Of a stretch of DNA of 64,000 bases, positions 54,587 through 63,948 are shown piece after piece (the first letter of the stretch is position 1; each line of letters begins with the position of its first letter). The translations under genes were made by a program, and so were the position numbers. The notes beneath the pieces are model-generated. The model searched no databases and was not told the origin of the DNA. It worked only from the letters and a program-made list of their open reading frames with translations. The stretch comes from Thermodesulfatator sp. (GTDB lineage Bacteria; Desulfobacterota; Thermodesulfobacteria; Thermodesulfobacteriales; Thermodesulfobacteriaceae): NCBI GenBank assembly GCA_027064165.1, contig JAMOQE010000041.1:36653-100652 (forward strand), written 5' to 3'.

Positions 54587-54982
54587 ATGAATAAAGCTGG
54601 GATTTCAAGGAGGGAGAAGGCAAATTTGCTTACAGGAATGGCAATATTTGCAGGGTTGATTTCAGAGGAATTGACGTTAGAATTAGTAAAGAGAAGGAGA
54701 GAGATTATGATAGAGAGTGCAGCTTATGAGACAATAAAAAACGAAGCTTATGAAGAGGGATTTAGAGCAGGTATTCAGCAGGGTCTTCTGGAAGAAGCAA
54801 AGGAGATGGTAATAGAAGCCCTTACAGAAAGATTTGTTTTAGTTTCTCCCAAGCTTGTTGCTAAAATTAAGTCAACTTTAGAGAAAGAAGTTTTGAAAAA
54901 TCTTCAGCGTCTTGCAATACGAGTAAGTTCACTGGAAAAGGTTAAAAAATCTCTTAAAAAGCTTGAGGAAGGTTTAGTTTAA
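54587..54982 (+). pseudogene. C-terminal part of an Rpn/PD-(D/E)XK transposase-like nuclease
   Basis: The 131-residue frame contains ANLLTGMAIFAGLISEELTLELVKRRREIM and an EEGFRAGIQQGLLEEAKEMVIEAL helix, typical of the tail of Rpn or DUF4351-type recombination-promoting nucleases. The N-terminal nuclease domain is missing, so this is likely a remnant although an ATG exists. A short frame just upstream (54546-54590, GGKELLEEGEKK) may be part of the same decayed gene. AI-2E transporter gene follows directly. Confidence 0.62.
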
Positions 54983-54985
54983 GTG

Positions 54986-56062
54986 ATGTCTCCTTTACAG
55001 AATTCTACTCTTAAGCCAATTCTTTTTTTTGCTCTATTTATTCTTTTTTTGGTTCTTTATATTTTAAGCCCTTTTTTTGATGTGCTTGCCTGGGCAGCAA
55101 TTTTATCTTTTTTTATGTATCCAATTTATAAAAAAATCTACAATAGAATTAAAAAAAGGCGTATCTCTGCAATTATAGTGCTTCTTGGGTTTGTCTGTTT
55201 TATCCTTTTCCCTTTAGGACTGATTTCTTTGCGGTTTTATCAGCAATTTCTTTCTTTTCTGGAGGCTTTAAGGCCATTTTTTAGTAAAGATATTTCTGAA
55301 ATATCTGCATTAATTAAACATCACAAAACCATCTCTTTTGTCTTTTCTAAATTTTATACTCAAATTGCCCCCTTTCTTCCTTTTATTAAGGAAAAACTTT
55401 CTTCTTTTCTTTCAAGTCTTTTCCAATTTGGCTTTACTTTTTTTGGAGATTTTCTGAGGAAAACGGCTTCAATTGGATTTAAACTTGCTTTTACTCTTAT
55501 TACTTTATATTACTTTTTAATTGATGGAGAAAAAATTTTTACTGCTGTAAGGGAACTTATTCCTGCCACTGAAAAAGAAAAAGATCGGATTTTTGAGCGT
55601 ATTTCTTCAATTCTAAGGGGCGTACTCTATGGCAACATTCTTACAGCAATTCTTCAGGGGCTCCTTGCTCTTATTATTTATCTTGCCCTGGGCATTCCCC
55701 AGAATTTAATCTGGGCTTTCCTTACTGTAGTTGCTTCTTTTATTCCTGTGTTTGGCACTTCTCTTATCTGGGGGCCTCTGGTGGTATATCTTTTAATAGG
55801 AGGACATTATGTCAAGGCCCTTATTCTTCTTATTTATGCTGTGCTTCTTATTTCTCAAATAGACAATGTTATAAAGCCCGTTCTTATTGGAGGGAAGACA
55901 AAAATTCATAACCTGCTTATCTTTTTTGCTGTCCTTGGAGGACTTGCCAAATTTGGCTTTTTGGGACTATTTTTAGGGCCTGTTATTTTGGGCCTGTTTT
56001 TATCTATGCTTGAAATTTATCGCATAAACCTTTCAAACCATGCCAGAACTTCCGGAAGTTGA
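54986..56062 (+). CDS. AI-2E family transporter
   Basis: The 358-residue inner-membrane protein has about eight hydrophobic segments and the PF01594 features: long amphipathic loop (residues 95-150), LRGVLYGNILTAILQGLLALIIY near 212 and the terminal FLGLFLGPVILGL. Members export varied small solutes or ions; AI-2 itself is unlikely to be general. ATG at 54986 chosen over an adjacent GTG. It overlaps mutM by 23 nt. Confidence 0.86.
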   Translation: MSPLQNSTLKPILFFALFILFLVLYILSPFFDVLAWAAILSFFMYPIYKKIYNRIKKRRISAIIVLLGFVCFILFPLGLISLRFYQQFLSFLEALRPFFSKDISEISALIKHHKTISFVFSKFYTQIAPFLPFIKEKLSSFLSSLFQFGFTFFGDFLRKTASIGFKLAFTLITLYYFLIDGEKIFTAVRELIPATEKEKDRIFERISSILRGVLYGNILTAILQGLLALIIYLALGIPQNLIWAFLTVVASFIPVFGTSLIWGPLVVYLLIGGHYVKALILLIYAVLLISQIDNVIKPVLIGGKTKIHNLLIFFAVLGGLAKFGFLGLFLGPVILGLFLSMLEIYRINLSNHARTSGS

Positions 56063-56801
56063 AACAATCAGAAGGCAGCTTGAGCCTCTACTCAGAGAGA
56101 AGTTGTTACTGGGAGCTCCTTTAAAAGCTCTTCTTCCCCAGCGGCTTTTTTCTTTAAAAAGATATGGAAAAGTGCTTTTTATGGAATTTGAGACATTTTA
56201 TTTAAAAATCCATCTCAGACTTACGGGGAATCTGGTAATAAAAAAACTTCCCGAAAAAGAAAGACATCTTCTTGCTATCTTTCGCTTTGAAGATCAAAGG
56301 CTTTTTTTGTACGATATAAGAAAATTCAGTGAAGTGGTTCTTCTGGATAAAAAGAAGTTTGAAAAACAAGTTAGTGCTCTTGGTAAAGATGCTTTAGCCA
56401 TATCTTTAGATGACTTTAGACAGATTATTTATAGCGCAAGGCGTGCTATAAAAACACTTCTCCTTGACCAGCGTAAAATTGCCGGCCTGGGAAATATCTA
56501 TGTTGATGAAATCCTTTTTAGGGCAGAGATTCATCCTTTGAAACAAGCTAATACTTTGGCAGAAGAAGAGGTTGAAAAGCTTTACCAGGTGATGAAAAAA
56601 ACCCTTAAAAGGGCAATAGAATTGAGAGGCTCTTCTGTAAGGGACTATGTGGATGCCTTTGGAGAAAAGGGGCTTTTTCAAAAAGAGCATCTGGTTTATG
56701 GAAAAAGAGGAAAACCCTGTGTAAAATGTGGAACAGAGCTTTCTTATATCAAAGTTGCTCAAAGGGGTACTACTTTTTGTCCAAGGTGTCAGAAAATTTA
56801 A
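56040..56801 (+). CDS. mutM: Formamidopyrimidine-DNA glycosylase
   Basis: MutM removes 8-oxoguanine and other oxidised purines. The 253-residue protein has the catalytic N-terminus PELPEVETIRRQL, a QRKIAGLGNIYVDEILF helix-two-turn-helix near residue 150 and the C-terminal zinc finger with CVKCGTEL and CPRCQK. Its ATG lies within the transporter gene's end, so translation is coupled. Confidence 0.93.
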   Translation: MPELPEVETIRRQLEPLLREKLLLGAPLKALLPQRLFSLKRYGKVLFMEFETFYLKIHLRLTGNLVIKKLPEKERHLLAIFRFEDQRLFLYDIRKFSEVVLLDKKKFEKQVSALGKDALAISLDDFRQIIYSARRAIKTLLLDQRKIAGLGNIYVDEILFRAEIHPLKQANTLAEEEVEKLYQVMKKTLKRAIELRGSSVRDYVDAFGEKGLFQKEHLVYGKRGKPCVKCGTELSYIKVAQRGTTFCPRCQKI

Positions 56802-56882
56802 TTCTTTATTGACTTAGAATTAAGGTATTATAAAATTTTGGTAAAAGGAAAGTTTTAGATGAGAATTTAGGAGGTAATTAAA

Positions 56883-57218
56883 ATGGAGATAAGTTTTGAA
56901 TCTCCAGAGTTTAAAGAATACTTAAAAGGAATAGTAGCAGAGGTATTAGCTCAGTTCGTTGCAGAAAATGAACTTAAAGCAAAAGAGATTTCATTGATAG
57001 AAAGGCTCGTAAGAGTAGAAGAAGAGCTCAAAGCACTTCGTGAGATTCAGATGACTCAATTTGAAGCCATTGAAAAACGATTTGAGGCAATGGAAAAGGC
57101 TAACCAACAACGCTTTGAGGCTTTAGAAAAAAGGCTTAGTTTTTTGCAATGGTTTATAGGAATAGGTTTTATTTTTTTGGCATTTTTAATCACTCTTTTT
57201 AATTTTTTGGCAAAATAA
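56883..57218 (+). CDS. Small coiled-coil protein with C-terminal membrane helix (copy B)
   Basis: The 111-residue protein has an N-terminal soluble helix, an RFEA-type coiled coil at residues 55-88 (IEKRFEAMEK and FEALEKRLSF) and one membrane helix, LQWFIGIGFIFLAFLITLFNF. The end is nearly the same as that of the protein at 58287. AGGAGG precedes the ATG. Function unknown. Confidence 0.65.
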   Translation: MEISFESPEFKEYLKGIVAEVLAQFVAENELKAKEISLIERLVRVEEELKALREIQMTQFEAIEKRFEAMEKANQQRFEALEKRLSFLQWFIGIGFIFLAFLITLFNFLAK

Positions 57219-57272
57219 TCTCTGTCAACCTATATCGGTATTATAAATCTCAGTTAAATAGGATCTGAAAAA

Positions 57273-58199
57273 TTGCAGGAAGAAAGGATATATCAGTTTA
57301 CTGTTGAAAAAAAAGAGGCAGGAGAGAGGCTTGATGTTTATCTAAGACAGAGGCTTTCCGAGCTTAGCAGAAGCAGAATAAAGACTCTTATAGAAGAAAA
57401 TTTTATAAAGGTAAATGGAAAAGAAACTAAGGCTAGCCACAGGGTCAAACCGGGAGAAATAATAGAGGTTGTAATTCCACCTGAAGAGGAGCCAAGTCTT
57501 GAGCCTGAGGATGTGCCTTTCCGTATAATTTATGAAGATGAGCACCTTGCAGTTATAGAAAAGCCTGCTGGAGTTGTGGTGCACCCTGCACCAGGGCACA
57601 AAACAGGCACCCTTGTGCACGGGCTTTTAAAAAGACTTAAAGGGCTTTCAGGCATAGGTGGTGAGCTAAGGCCAGGCATAGTTCACCGCCTTGATAAAGA
57701 AACTTCTGGCATTATGCTTGTTGCCAAAAACGACCTTGCCCACAGGAGGCTTGTTCAAGCCTTTAAAAATCGCCTTATTCATAAGGAGTATCTGGCTATA
57801 GCCTATGGAGTCCCAGAAAGAAAATTTTTTAAAATAAAGGCTCCTATAGGAAGACATCCTGTAAACCGAAAAAAGATGACAGTTATTTCCTCTGGAAGGG
57901 AGGCAGAAACCATTTTTGAAGTAAAAGAGGCTTTTAAAAAGGCAAGCCTTATCTTTGCCAGACCCCTTACTGGAAGGACGCATCAGATAAGAGTGCATCT
58001 TTCCTACATAGGCCATCCCATTCTGGGCGATCCTATTTATGGAGGCTTAAAACACGGACTTCCAAAACCGCCAAGGCTTATGCTTCATGCGTATAAAATC
58101 TCTTTTTCCCATCCAGCAACTGAAGAGCCTATGGAGTTTTTTGCTGATTTACCTGAGGATTTTGAGAAATATCTTCAAACCTTAAAAAATTTTTTGTAA
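57273..58199 (+). CDS. 23S rRNA pseudouridine synthase, RluD-type
   Basis: The 308-residue protein has an N-terminal S4 RNA-binding domain (RLDVYLRQRLSELSRSRIKTLI) and the RluA-family catalytic motif IVHRLDKETSGIML near residue 137 with the catalytic Asp, then GRTHQIRVHL near 230. The RluD kind modifies helix 69 of 23S rRNA; RluA or RluC roles are not excluded. TTG start. Confidence 0.9.
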   Translation: MQEERIYQFTVEKKEAGERLDVYLRQRLSELSRSRIKTLIEENFIKVNGKETKASHRVKPGEIIEVVIPPEEEPSLEPEDVPFRIIYEDEHLAVIEKPAGVVVHPAPGHKTGTLVHGLLKRLKGLSGIGGELRPGIVHRLDKETSGIMLVAKNDLAHRRLVQAFKNRLIHKEYLAIAYGVPERKFFKIKAPIGRHPVNRKKMTVISSGREAETIFEVKEAFKKASLIFARPLTGRTHQIRVHLSYIGHPILGDPIYGGLKHGLPKPPRLMLHAYKISFSHPATEEPMEFFADLPEDFEKYLQTLKNFL

Positions 58200-58286
58200 T
58201 TTGTGATAAAGTTTTGTGATAAAGTTGCCTTTTTTATTTTGAAGAGTTATATTATAAATTAAAAGAAGAGTTTTTGGATAGAAGCA

Positions 58287-58589
58287 ATGTTTAAAGAAGA
58301 TGTGTTTTTAAAGTGGCTTGATAGTGAGGCAGAAAGGATAGTAGAAAAACTTGGAGCAGGAGAACCATTAAAAACTGAAGAAATGATAGTACTTATTTTG
58401 AAAGCTCAGGCTAATCATTTTCAGCATTTAGACGAAGATTTGAGAAATGAAATAAAACAATTGAGAGAAGATATGGAAAAACGTTTTGATTTTATAGAAA
58501 AGAGATTCAATTTTATGCAGTGGTTTATGGGAATAGGTTTCACTTTTATTGCCTTACTTATTACTCTTATTAATTTTTTTGGAAAATAA
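58287..58589 (+). CDS. Small coiled-coil protein with C-terminal membrane helix (copy C)
   Basis: The 100-residue protein ends EKRFNFMQWFMGIGFTFIALLITLINFFGK-like (residues 71-100), nearly matching copy B, after a coiled coil of MEKRFDF units. The N-terminal 45 residues differ from copy B and contain ADxx-type helix TEEMIVLILKAQA. No Shine-Dalgarno is clear. The gene sits just before coaE. Function unknown. Confidence 0.62.
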   Translation: MFKEDVFLKWLDSEAERIVEKLGAGEPLKTEEMIVLILKAQANHFQHLDEDLRNEIKQLREDMEKRFDFIEKRFNFMQWFMGIGFTFIALLITLINFFGK

Positions 58590-58595
58590 TTAAGT

Positions 58596-59234
58596 GTGAA
58601 ATCTTTTATAATCATAAAACTCGGTATCACAGGGTCAATTGCTTCAGGAAAGACTACCCTTTGTCAGCTTCTTGAAGAAGAAGGAGTAAGGGTTTTTTAT
58701 GCAGATAAAGTGGTGGCTGAACTTTATAAGGACAAAAAAATTCAGAATGTATTGACAAAGATTTTTGGGAAAGAAATTTTAAAAAATGGAAAAATAAATA
58801 AAGATAGGATAAGAAAAGCAATTTTAAATAATCCCGAGTCAAGGATAAAGCTTGAGGCACTTTTTCATCCCTTAGTAAAAGAAAAGCTAAGAGAGTTTTT
58901 CAGAGAAGAAGAGCAAAGGGGAGCACTTATTTGTGCTGCAGAGATTCCACTTCTTTTTGAGGCAGGCTGGAAAAAATTTTTTGACGAGGTCTGGGTAATT
59001 TCCTGCAAGAAAGAGCTTCAGCTAAGAAGGATGCTTAAGAGAGGACTGGAGCCAGAAGAAGCAAAGGCTTTTTTAAAACTTCAGCTTTCCCTTGAAGAAA
59101 AGGCAAAAATGGCAGATAGAGTATTTTCTTCTGAAATTTCTTTGGAAGAATTAAAAAGGCAGGTTCAAGAAGCTTTAAATGAGCTTAAGGTTAAAGCCCA
59201 ATCTTTTAAAGCTGACCAGCCCCTTTCAGTATAG
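58596..59234 (+). CDS. coaE: Dephospho-CoA kinase
   Basis: CoaE performs the last step of CoA synthesis. The 212-residue protein has the P-loop GITGSIASGKTTL near residue 9, YADKVVAELY near 34 and a substrate helix with HPLVKEKL near 89. The final 23 codons overlap the convergent ribD gene by 70 nt, the longest such overlap in the window; the tail may be a recent extension. GTG start. Confidence 0.92.
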   Translation: MKSFIIIKLGITGSIASGKTTLCQLLEEEGVRVFYADKVVAELYKDKKIQNVLTKIFGKEILKNGKINKDRIRKAILNNPESRIKLEALFHPLVKEKLREFFREEEQRGALICAAEIPLLFEAGWKKFFDEVWVISCKKELQLRRMLKRGLEPEEAKAFLKLQLSLEEKAKMADRVFSSEISLEELKRQVQEALNELKVKAQSFKADQPLSV

Positions 59235-60319
59235 CCATGAAAAAAATAGCTTCTGCCAATTTTCCTTGCCCTTAATTCGTAAAGAAAATAAGCTTCTTTC
59301 AGAGAAGATAGTTCCTTGCCTGAAATAGCAGGAGTGCCTTTAGGATCTCCTATAACAATAGGCCCAATTCCATAATAGATCTCATCAGCAAGCCCTTCTG
59401 CAAGAAAAGAACCGTGCACTCTTCCTCCACCCTCAACAAGAAGAGAATTTATTCCTTTATCTTTACATCTTTTAAGAAGGCTGAGCAGATCAACCTGAGC
59501 ATTTTTTAAAGGCAGCCTCCATACTTTAACGCCTTTTTCCAAAAAGGCTTTCTCTTTTTCTTTTGGAGCATTTTCCCCACAGGCAACTACTGTAGGAGCA
59601 GAAGAGGTATCAAAAATTTTGAAAGAGGGAGAAAGGGAAAGATTTGTATCAAGCACAATTCGCAATGGATTTTTCCCTTTAACCAGACGGCAGGTGAGCT
59701 GCGGATTGTCCTTTAACACGGTGTTTTTCCCCACCAAAATGGCATCACACTCTGCTCTTAACCTATGGGCAAAGGCTCTTGCTTTCTCACAGGTAATCCA
59801 CTTTGAATCCCCTGTGGAGACAGAGATCTTTCCGTCAAGACTTGCTGCCACCTTAAGAATCACCCAAGGCAATTCCCTTGTAATCCTGCTGAGAAAGGCT
59901 CTGGTTAATTTGACAGCCTCTTCTGAAAGTATACCACAGCAAATCTCTATTCCGTTTTTCTGAAGAAATTCAAGGCCTCCCCTTGCCTCTGGATTGGGAT
60001 CCCTTATAGCACAGACAACCCGTTTAATACCCTTTTCCAGAATAATCCTTGTGCAGGGAGGGGTTTTGCCGTAGTGATTACATGGCTCAAGGGTTACAAA
60101 GAGACATGCTCCTTTTGCTCTTTCTCCAGCCTTTTTAATAGCTTCAACCTCTGCATGAGGTCCGCCGTAAAACCTGTGATAGCCCCTGGAAATCACTTTC
60201 CCTGAGTGAGGATCCACAAGCACTGCTCCCACAAGGGGATTGGGAGATACTTTACCAGCACCTTTTCTGGCTTCCCTTATGGCAAGTTTCATATAATATT
60301 CAGGAGATTTTAAAGCCAT
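59165..60319 (-). CDS. ribD: Bifunctional riboflavin biosynthesis deaminase/reductase
   Basis: RibD deaminates and then reduces the pyrimidine intermediate of riboflavin synthesis. The 384-residue protein has the zinc deaminase motif GPHAEVEAI and PCNHYGKTPPC in the first 150 residues, then a DHFR-like reductase domain (VAASLDGKIS, LVEGGGRVHGSF). Convergent with coaE; transcribed together with the DUF1992, TPR and flavin reductase genes. Confidence 0.93.
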   Translation of the reverse strand: MALKSPEYYMKLAIREARKGAGKVSPNPLVGAVLVDPHSGKVISRGYHRFYGGPHAEVEAIKKAGERAKGACLFVTLEPCNHYGKTPPCTRIILEKGIKRVVCAIRDPNPEARGGLEFLQKNGIEICCGILSEEAVKLTRAFLSRITRELPWVILKVAASLDGKISVSTGDSKWITCEKARAFAHRLRAECDAILVGKNTVLKDNPQLTCRLVKGKNPLRIVLDTNLSLSPSFKIFDTSSAPTVVACGENAPKEKEKAFLEKGVKVWRLPLKNAQVDLLSLLKRCKDKGINSLLVEGGGRVHGSFLAEGLADEIYYGIGPIVIGDPKGTPAISGKELSSLKEAYFLYELRARKIGRSYFFHGYTERGWSALKDWALTLSSFKAS

Positions 60320-60324
60320 TTTGA

Positions 60325-60795
60325 TTATTTTCTTCTGGGACAGATGGAAGAAATGTAAAGCTGAACCTGAAGCCTGCTCCAGTTAATCCTGCCAGCCTTT
60401 TCAGTTTTCTCTTCTTTAGCAAGCTTTACTCTTTCTGCTACTTTTGAATAATATGCGCTTTTTTCAATATTAAGAGGGGTTTTTCGCATCTGATTGAGCT
60501 TAAAAATAAGGGCATTGAGCTTTCTTACTTTGAGGTAGGCATCCTTAGTATCTTCTTCAAGAAGTTCTTCAATATGTCTTATTTCTTTCATTAATTCCAC
60601 TTCTTTAGGAAGAAATCCTGCGTTTTTTAAAATCTTATAAACAAGTCTCAAATCTTCAGGGACAAAAGGTTCTTCTTCCAGTTCAAGAGGTTTCCCTTTA
60701 TAGGAAGGGGCTTCAAGCTGACCATTCTCTAAAGCTTCTTTTATTCGTTCTTCAGCAATTTTTTGGAAAACGAGAAGGCTCATTGCAAAACCCAC
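60325..60795 (-). CDS. DUF1992 (DnaJ-C28-like) protein
   Basis: The 156-residue protein has the DUF1992 pattern: IAEERIKEALENGQLEAPSYKGKPL near residue 14 and LRLVYKILKNAGFLP near 50. Function unknown in bacteria. Overlaps the TPR gene by 16 nt. MSLLVFQ at codon 5 is an alternative start. Confidence 0.82.
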   Translation of the reverse strand: MGFAMSLLVFQKIAEERIKEALENGQLEAPSYKGKPLELEEEPFVPEDLRLVYKILKNAGFLPKEVELMKEIRHIEELLEEDTKDAYLKVRKLNALIFKLNQMRKTPLNIEKSAYYSKVAERVKLAKEEKTEKAGRINWSRLQVQLYISSICPRRK

Positions 60796-61376
60796 AGTTC
60801 ATATTTTACCAGGGAAGAGAACCCGGAGTCTGGAAATTCTGAGAGCACTGCCTGATAGTATCTCTTTGCTGCTGCAAGATCTCCGGCTTTCTTTGAGAGC
60901 CTTGCAAGATCAAGATAGAGATAAAGGTCAAGAGGCCTTAATTTTTTTACATTCTTCTGATAAATTGTAATGGCTCTATCAAAAAGTTTTTTTTCTTCTT
61001 GTATTTTGCCCAGTCCATAATTTGCAATAGGAATAAAATAGGATGAAGCATGAGATTTAAAAATTTTTAAGTATTTTTGGGCCAATTTATAATTTCCCTT
61101 CTGGTAAGCTTGAGCAAAAAGTATAAGACAAGCTTCAAGTCCTGCGCGTGTGGAAGGATATTTTTCAACGAGATTTTTTAGTACTTTTGAATTCTGGGGT
61201 GAGGCAGAGAGAAGCAGTTGTCCGGCCTTTCTTTCTTTGTATTGAAAGTAATATTTTATACCAGAAATAATGAGAGCAATGGATATAAAAACTCCTACTA
61301 TAACAAGCACAAGACTCAATTTTTGATGCAAAAATTCGGTTAATTTTTCATGGAAGGAGATGAGCCTTTCTTCCAT
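60780..61376 (-). CDS. Membrane-anchored TPR protein (YfgM-like)
   Basis: The 198-residue protein has an N-terminal cytoplasmic helix, one membrane segment at about residues 18-42 and then tetratricopeptide helices facing the periplasm (LAQAYQKGNYKLAQKYL, LARLSKKAGDLAAAKRYYQAVL). The plan is like YfgM, which acts with the SecYEG translocon. Function by analogy only. Confidence 0.72.
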   Translation of the reverse strand: MEERLISFHEKLTEFLHQKLSLVLVIVGVFISIALIISGIKYYFQYKERKAGQLLLSASPQNSKVLKNLVEKYPSTRAGLEACLILFAQAYQKGNYKLAQKYLKIFKSHASSYFIPIANYGLGKIQEEKKLFDRAITIYQKNVKKLRPLDLYLYLDLARLSKKAGDLAAAKRYYQAVLSEFPDSGFSSLVKYELWVLQ

Positions 61377-61382
61377 AATGGT

Positions 61383-61853
61383 TTATCCTCCAAAAAAGTC
61401 CTCCCATTTGAAAATAAGAGGTTTTTCGTCAGGTTTTAGCACTTCATAATCCTGCACTTCTCCAAGAAGAATGAGATGGTCTCCTGCTTCACATTCTCCT
61501 ACAAGTTCACACTCAAAATAGGCAAGGGCCTCCTTTAATACCGGGCACCCGTGAAGAGCGGGTTTGTATTCAATCCCTTCAAATTTGTTAACCTCTTTAC
61601 CTGACTTAAACCCAAAGTGTTTGGCAAGTTCGGTTTGGTTTTCCCCCAGGGTATTTATACAGAAAAAACCGGAATTTTTGATAAGTTCATAGGTGTATCT
61701 TTGAGGGGCTATGGCTACGGCAAGGAGCCTTGGTTTGAAAGAAACCTGTGATACCCAAGCAGCAGTCATGCCGTTTACTTTTTCTCCATCTTTGGCAGTA
61801 ATGATGAAAACTCCTTGAGGGATAAAAGTGGCAATAGCCTTCTGAAGGCTCAA
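61383..61853 (-). CDS. Flavin reductase-like FMN-binding protein
   Basis: The 156-residue protein has the split-barrel FMN fold: NGMTAAWVSQVSFKPRLLAVAI near residue 26 and a central FCINTLGENQTELAKHFG. Such proteins reduce free flavin or bind FMN in anaerobic redox chains; substrate unknown. AGGAGG precedes the ATG, just after the tRNA-Leu gene on the same strand. Confidence 0.87.
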   Translation of the reverse strand: MSLQKAIATFIPQGVFIITAKDGEKVNGMTAAWVSQVSFKPRLLAVAIAPQRYTYELIKNSGFFCINTLGENQTELAKHFGFKSGKEVNKFEGIEYKPALHGCPVLKEALAYFECELVGECEAGDHLILLGEVQDYEVLKPDEKPLIFKWEDFFGG

Positions 61854-61877
61854 GTGAAATCACCTCCTTTTTAAAAG

Positions 61878-61962
61878 TGCCGGGAGCGGGAGTCGAACCC
61901 GCACGGGGTCATCCCCCAGTGGATTTTGAGTCCACCGCGTCTGCCAGTTCCGCCATCCCGGC
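61878..61962 (-). tRNA. tRNA-Leu (anticodon CAA)
   Basis: An 85-nt class II cloverleaf on the minus strand, acceptor GCCGGGA/TCCCGGC, anticodon stem GTGGA/TCCAC with loop CTCAAAA (anticodon 61926-61928), a variable arm and discriminator A. Confidence 0.95.
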
Positions 61963-61974
61963 TTTATTTTTCCT

Positions 61975-62002
61975 ATTCTACAAACTTTTGTTTTTTTTTC
62001 AA
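61975..62002 (-). promoter_or_regulatory. Promoter of tRNA-Leu
   Basis: On the minus strand TTGAAA (62002-61997), a 16-nt spacer and TAGAAT (61980-61975), 12 nt before the tRNA. The flavin reductase to ribD run may depend on it. Confidence 0.5.
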
Positions 62003-62041
62003 GGGCTTTAATTTTTGTTGACATAAAAAGTTTAACCTCTT

Positions 62042-62069
62042 TTGTGATTTGCAATTTTTGGGTTATAAT
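62042..62069 (+). promoter_or_regulatory. Promoter of the yebC-ruvC-ruvA operon
   Basis: TATAAT at 62064-62069 is a perfect -10; TTGTGA at 62042-62047 with a 16-nt spacer is a modest -35. An additional TTGACA at 62018 lacks a partner. Confidence 0.5.
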
Positions 62070-62100
62070 TGCTAAAAAAGTCTAAAAAGGGGTGAGGGGT

Positions 62101-62850
62101 ATGGCTGGACATTCACACTGGGCACAGATAAAAAGAAAAAAAGCAGCTCAGGATGCAAAAAGAGGACAGCTTTTTACCAAACTTATAAGAGAGATCATCG
62201 TTGCAGTACGTACAGGTGGAAGCGGAGATCCAGAAAATAATCCAAGGCTCAGGGCTGCTATTCAGGCTGCAAGAGCAGCAAATATGCCCAAGGAAAACAT
62301 AGAAAGGGCCATTAAAAAGGCCCTTGGTCTGGAAGAAGGCACCCAGTATGAAGAAGCCACCTTTGAGGGATACGGCCCTGGCGGAGTCGCCATTCTTATA
62401 AAGGCCATTACAGACAACAGGAGGAGAACTGTCTCAGAGCTCAGGCATCTTTTCAGCAAGCACGGTGGCAGTCTTGCAGAGCCAGGGGCTGTGGCATGGG
62501 TTTTTGAACAAAAAGGGCTTATTGTGGTACCCAAGGAAAATGAGGAAAAAGTGCTTGAAATTGCCATTGAAACCGGGGCAGAGGACACAAGGGAGTATGA
62601 AAGTGAAATAGAAATTATTACCGAGCCTTCTCAGTTTGAAGAAGTAAAAAAAGCCCTTGAAAATGAGGGCATAAAAATCGTTTCTGCAAGAGTTACCATG
62701 GTGCCAAAAAGCACGGTGTCTGTAACCGACCAGAGCACAGCCCAGAGCCTTTTAAAACTCATGGAGGCCCTTGAAGACCACGACGATGTGCAGCAGGTTT
62801 ATGCCAATTTTGACATCCCTGAATCAGTGATGGAAAGCCTTAGTAAATGA
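62101..62850 (+). CDS. yebC: YebC/PmpR-family protein
   Basis: The 249-residue protein starts [22 protein letters not shown] and has the three-domain YebC pattern ([26 protein letters not shown]). YebC-type proteins act as regulators or help translate proline stretches. The ATG at 62101 fits the universal MAGHS start better than a GTG 9 nt upstream. Commonly next to ruvC, as here; overlaps it by 4 nt. Confidence 0.93.
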   Translation: MAGHSHWAQIKRKKAAQDAKRGQLFTKLIREIIVAVRTGGSGDPENNPRLRAAIQAARAANMPKENIERAIKKALGLEEGTQYEEATFEGYGPGGVAILIKAITDNRRRTVSELRHLFSKHGGSLAEPGAVAWVFEQKGLIVVPKENEEKVLEIAIETGAEDTREYESEIEIITEPSQFEEVKKALENEGIKIVSARVTMVPKSTVSVTDQSTAQSLLKLMEALEDHDDVQQVYANFDIPESVMESLSK

Positions 62851-63362
62851 GGGTAATGGGCATAGATCCTGGGTTGAATGAGCTTGGTTATGCAGTGGTG
62901 GAGGACGAGGAGGGAGTTTTTAAAGTTGTTTCTCTGGGCAGTATAAAACAACTACGCCCTGGAAGTCCCCTGGCTTTAAAACTTTCAAGACTCTTTTTGA
63001 AACTTGAAGAGCTTTTGAAAAGTTATCGTCCTCAACTTCTGGCAGTGGAAGAAGTTTTCTCCCGTCCCTATCCATCTGCTGCCACCAAACTTGCTCAGGC
63101 ACAGGCCGTAGTGCACCTCCTTGCAGGCCTTTATCAAATTGAGGTGCAAAGCCTGAATCCTGTAGAAGTAAAAAGTTTCCTCACCGGGAATGGAAAGGCA
63201 AATAAAAAAGAACTTTCTAAAGTGCTGTATTTTATGATAAAGAGTGGAGAGGTAAAAGGAATTTCAGAAGAAAGGTTTTCCAACTCTCATGTGAGTGATG
63301 CTTTGGCTATATCTATAGTCTGTCTTATGAAAAGGGGCTTTGGAAGGTGCTTTACTCAGTAA
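62847..63362 (+). CDS. ruvC: Holliday junction resolvase RuvC
   Basis: RuvC cuts Holliday junctions. The 171-residue RNase H-fold enzyme shows the catalytic residues in [12 protein letters not shown] near residue 5, VEEVF near 70 and a late [12 protein letters not shown] segment with the last Asp. Overlaps yebC by 4 and ruvA by 16 nt. Confidence 0.93.
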   Translation: MRVMGIDPGLNELGYAVVEDEEGVFKVVSLGSIKQLRPGSPLALKLSRLFLKLEELLKSYRPQLLAVEEVFSRPYPSAATKLAQAQAVVHLLAGLYQIEVQSLNPVEVKSFLTGNGKANKKELSKVLYFMIKSGEVKGISEERFSNSHVSDALAISIVCLMKRGFGRCFTQ

Positions 63363-63943
63363 AAGGGACTCTGAAAGAAGTCTTTCCTCCAAACAGGATA
63401 ATTCTGGAAACAGCGTTTCTTTCTTTTGAAATTCTTGTTCCTTATTCACAGCTGGAAGAATTTAAAACTCAAAAAGGGAAAAAAATTGAGCTTTTCGTGA
63501 GCATGCTTCTCAGAAAAGGAGAAAAAATTGAAATTTATGGTTTTAAAGAAAAGGCTGAAAGAGAACTTTTTTTTAAGCTTATAAGTCTTTCCAGAGTAGG
63601 CCCGAGCCTTGCACTCAATTTGCTTTCCACTTTTTCTCCCGGGGCTTTAAGGAAGGCAGTATTAAATGGAGATGTAAAATCACTGGTAAAAGTCCCTGGA
63701 ATAGGGCCCAAGAGGGCAGAGAGGCTCCTTGTGGAATTAAAAAATCTTTTTGGAAGCACATCTACAAAAAAACAGATTCTCAATATAAAGCAGCAGGAGA
63801 TTTTTGAAGAAGCAAGGCACTGTCTTATAAGTCTTGGTTTAAAAGCAAGTGAGGCTGAAAAGCTTCTTCTGGAAGTTTTTTCTCCCGAGGATAGTCTGGA
63901 AAACTTAGTAAAAAAAGCACTTCAGAAGTTAAGCCCTGTGTAA
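63347..63943 (+). CDS. ruvA: Holliday junction branch migration protein RuvA
   Basis: RuvA binds four-way junctions and loads RuvB. The 198-residue protein has domain I strand [11 protein letters not shown], helix-hairpin-helix repeats (LSRVGPSLALNLLSTF and VKVPGIGPKRAERLLVELK) and the small C-terminal domain III. GTG start within ruvC. No ruvB is visible in this window. Confidence 0.94.
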   Translation: MLYSVKGTLKEVFPPNRIILETAFLSFEILVPYSQLEEFKTQKGKKIELFVSMLLRKGEKIEIYGFKEKAERELFFKLISLSRVGPSLALNLLSTFSPGALRKAVLNGDVKSLVKVPGIGPKRAERLLVELKNLFGSTSTKKQILNIKQQEIFEEARHCLISLGLKASEAEKLLLEVFSPEDSLENLVKKALQKLSPV

Positions 63944-63948
63944 GGGCC

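Noticed and set aside
61860..62054. Open frame reading GWRNWQTRWTQNP on the minus strand
   Set aside because: This is the translation of the tRNA-Leu gene, a well-known false protein.
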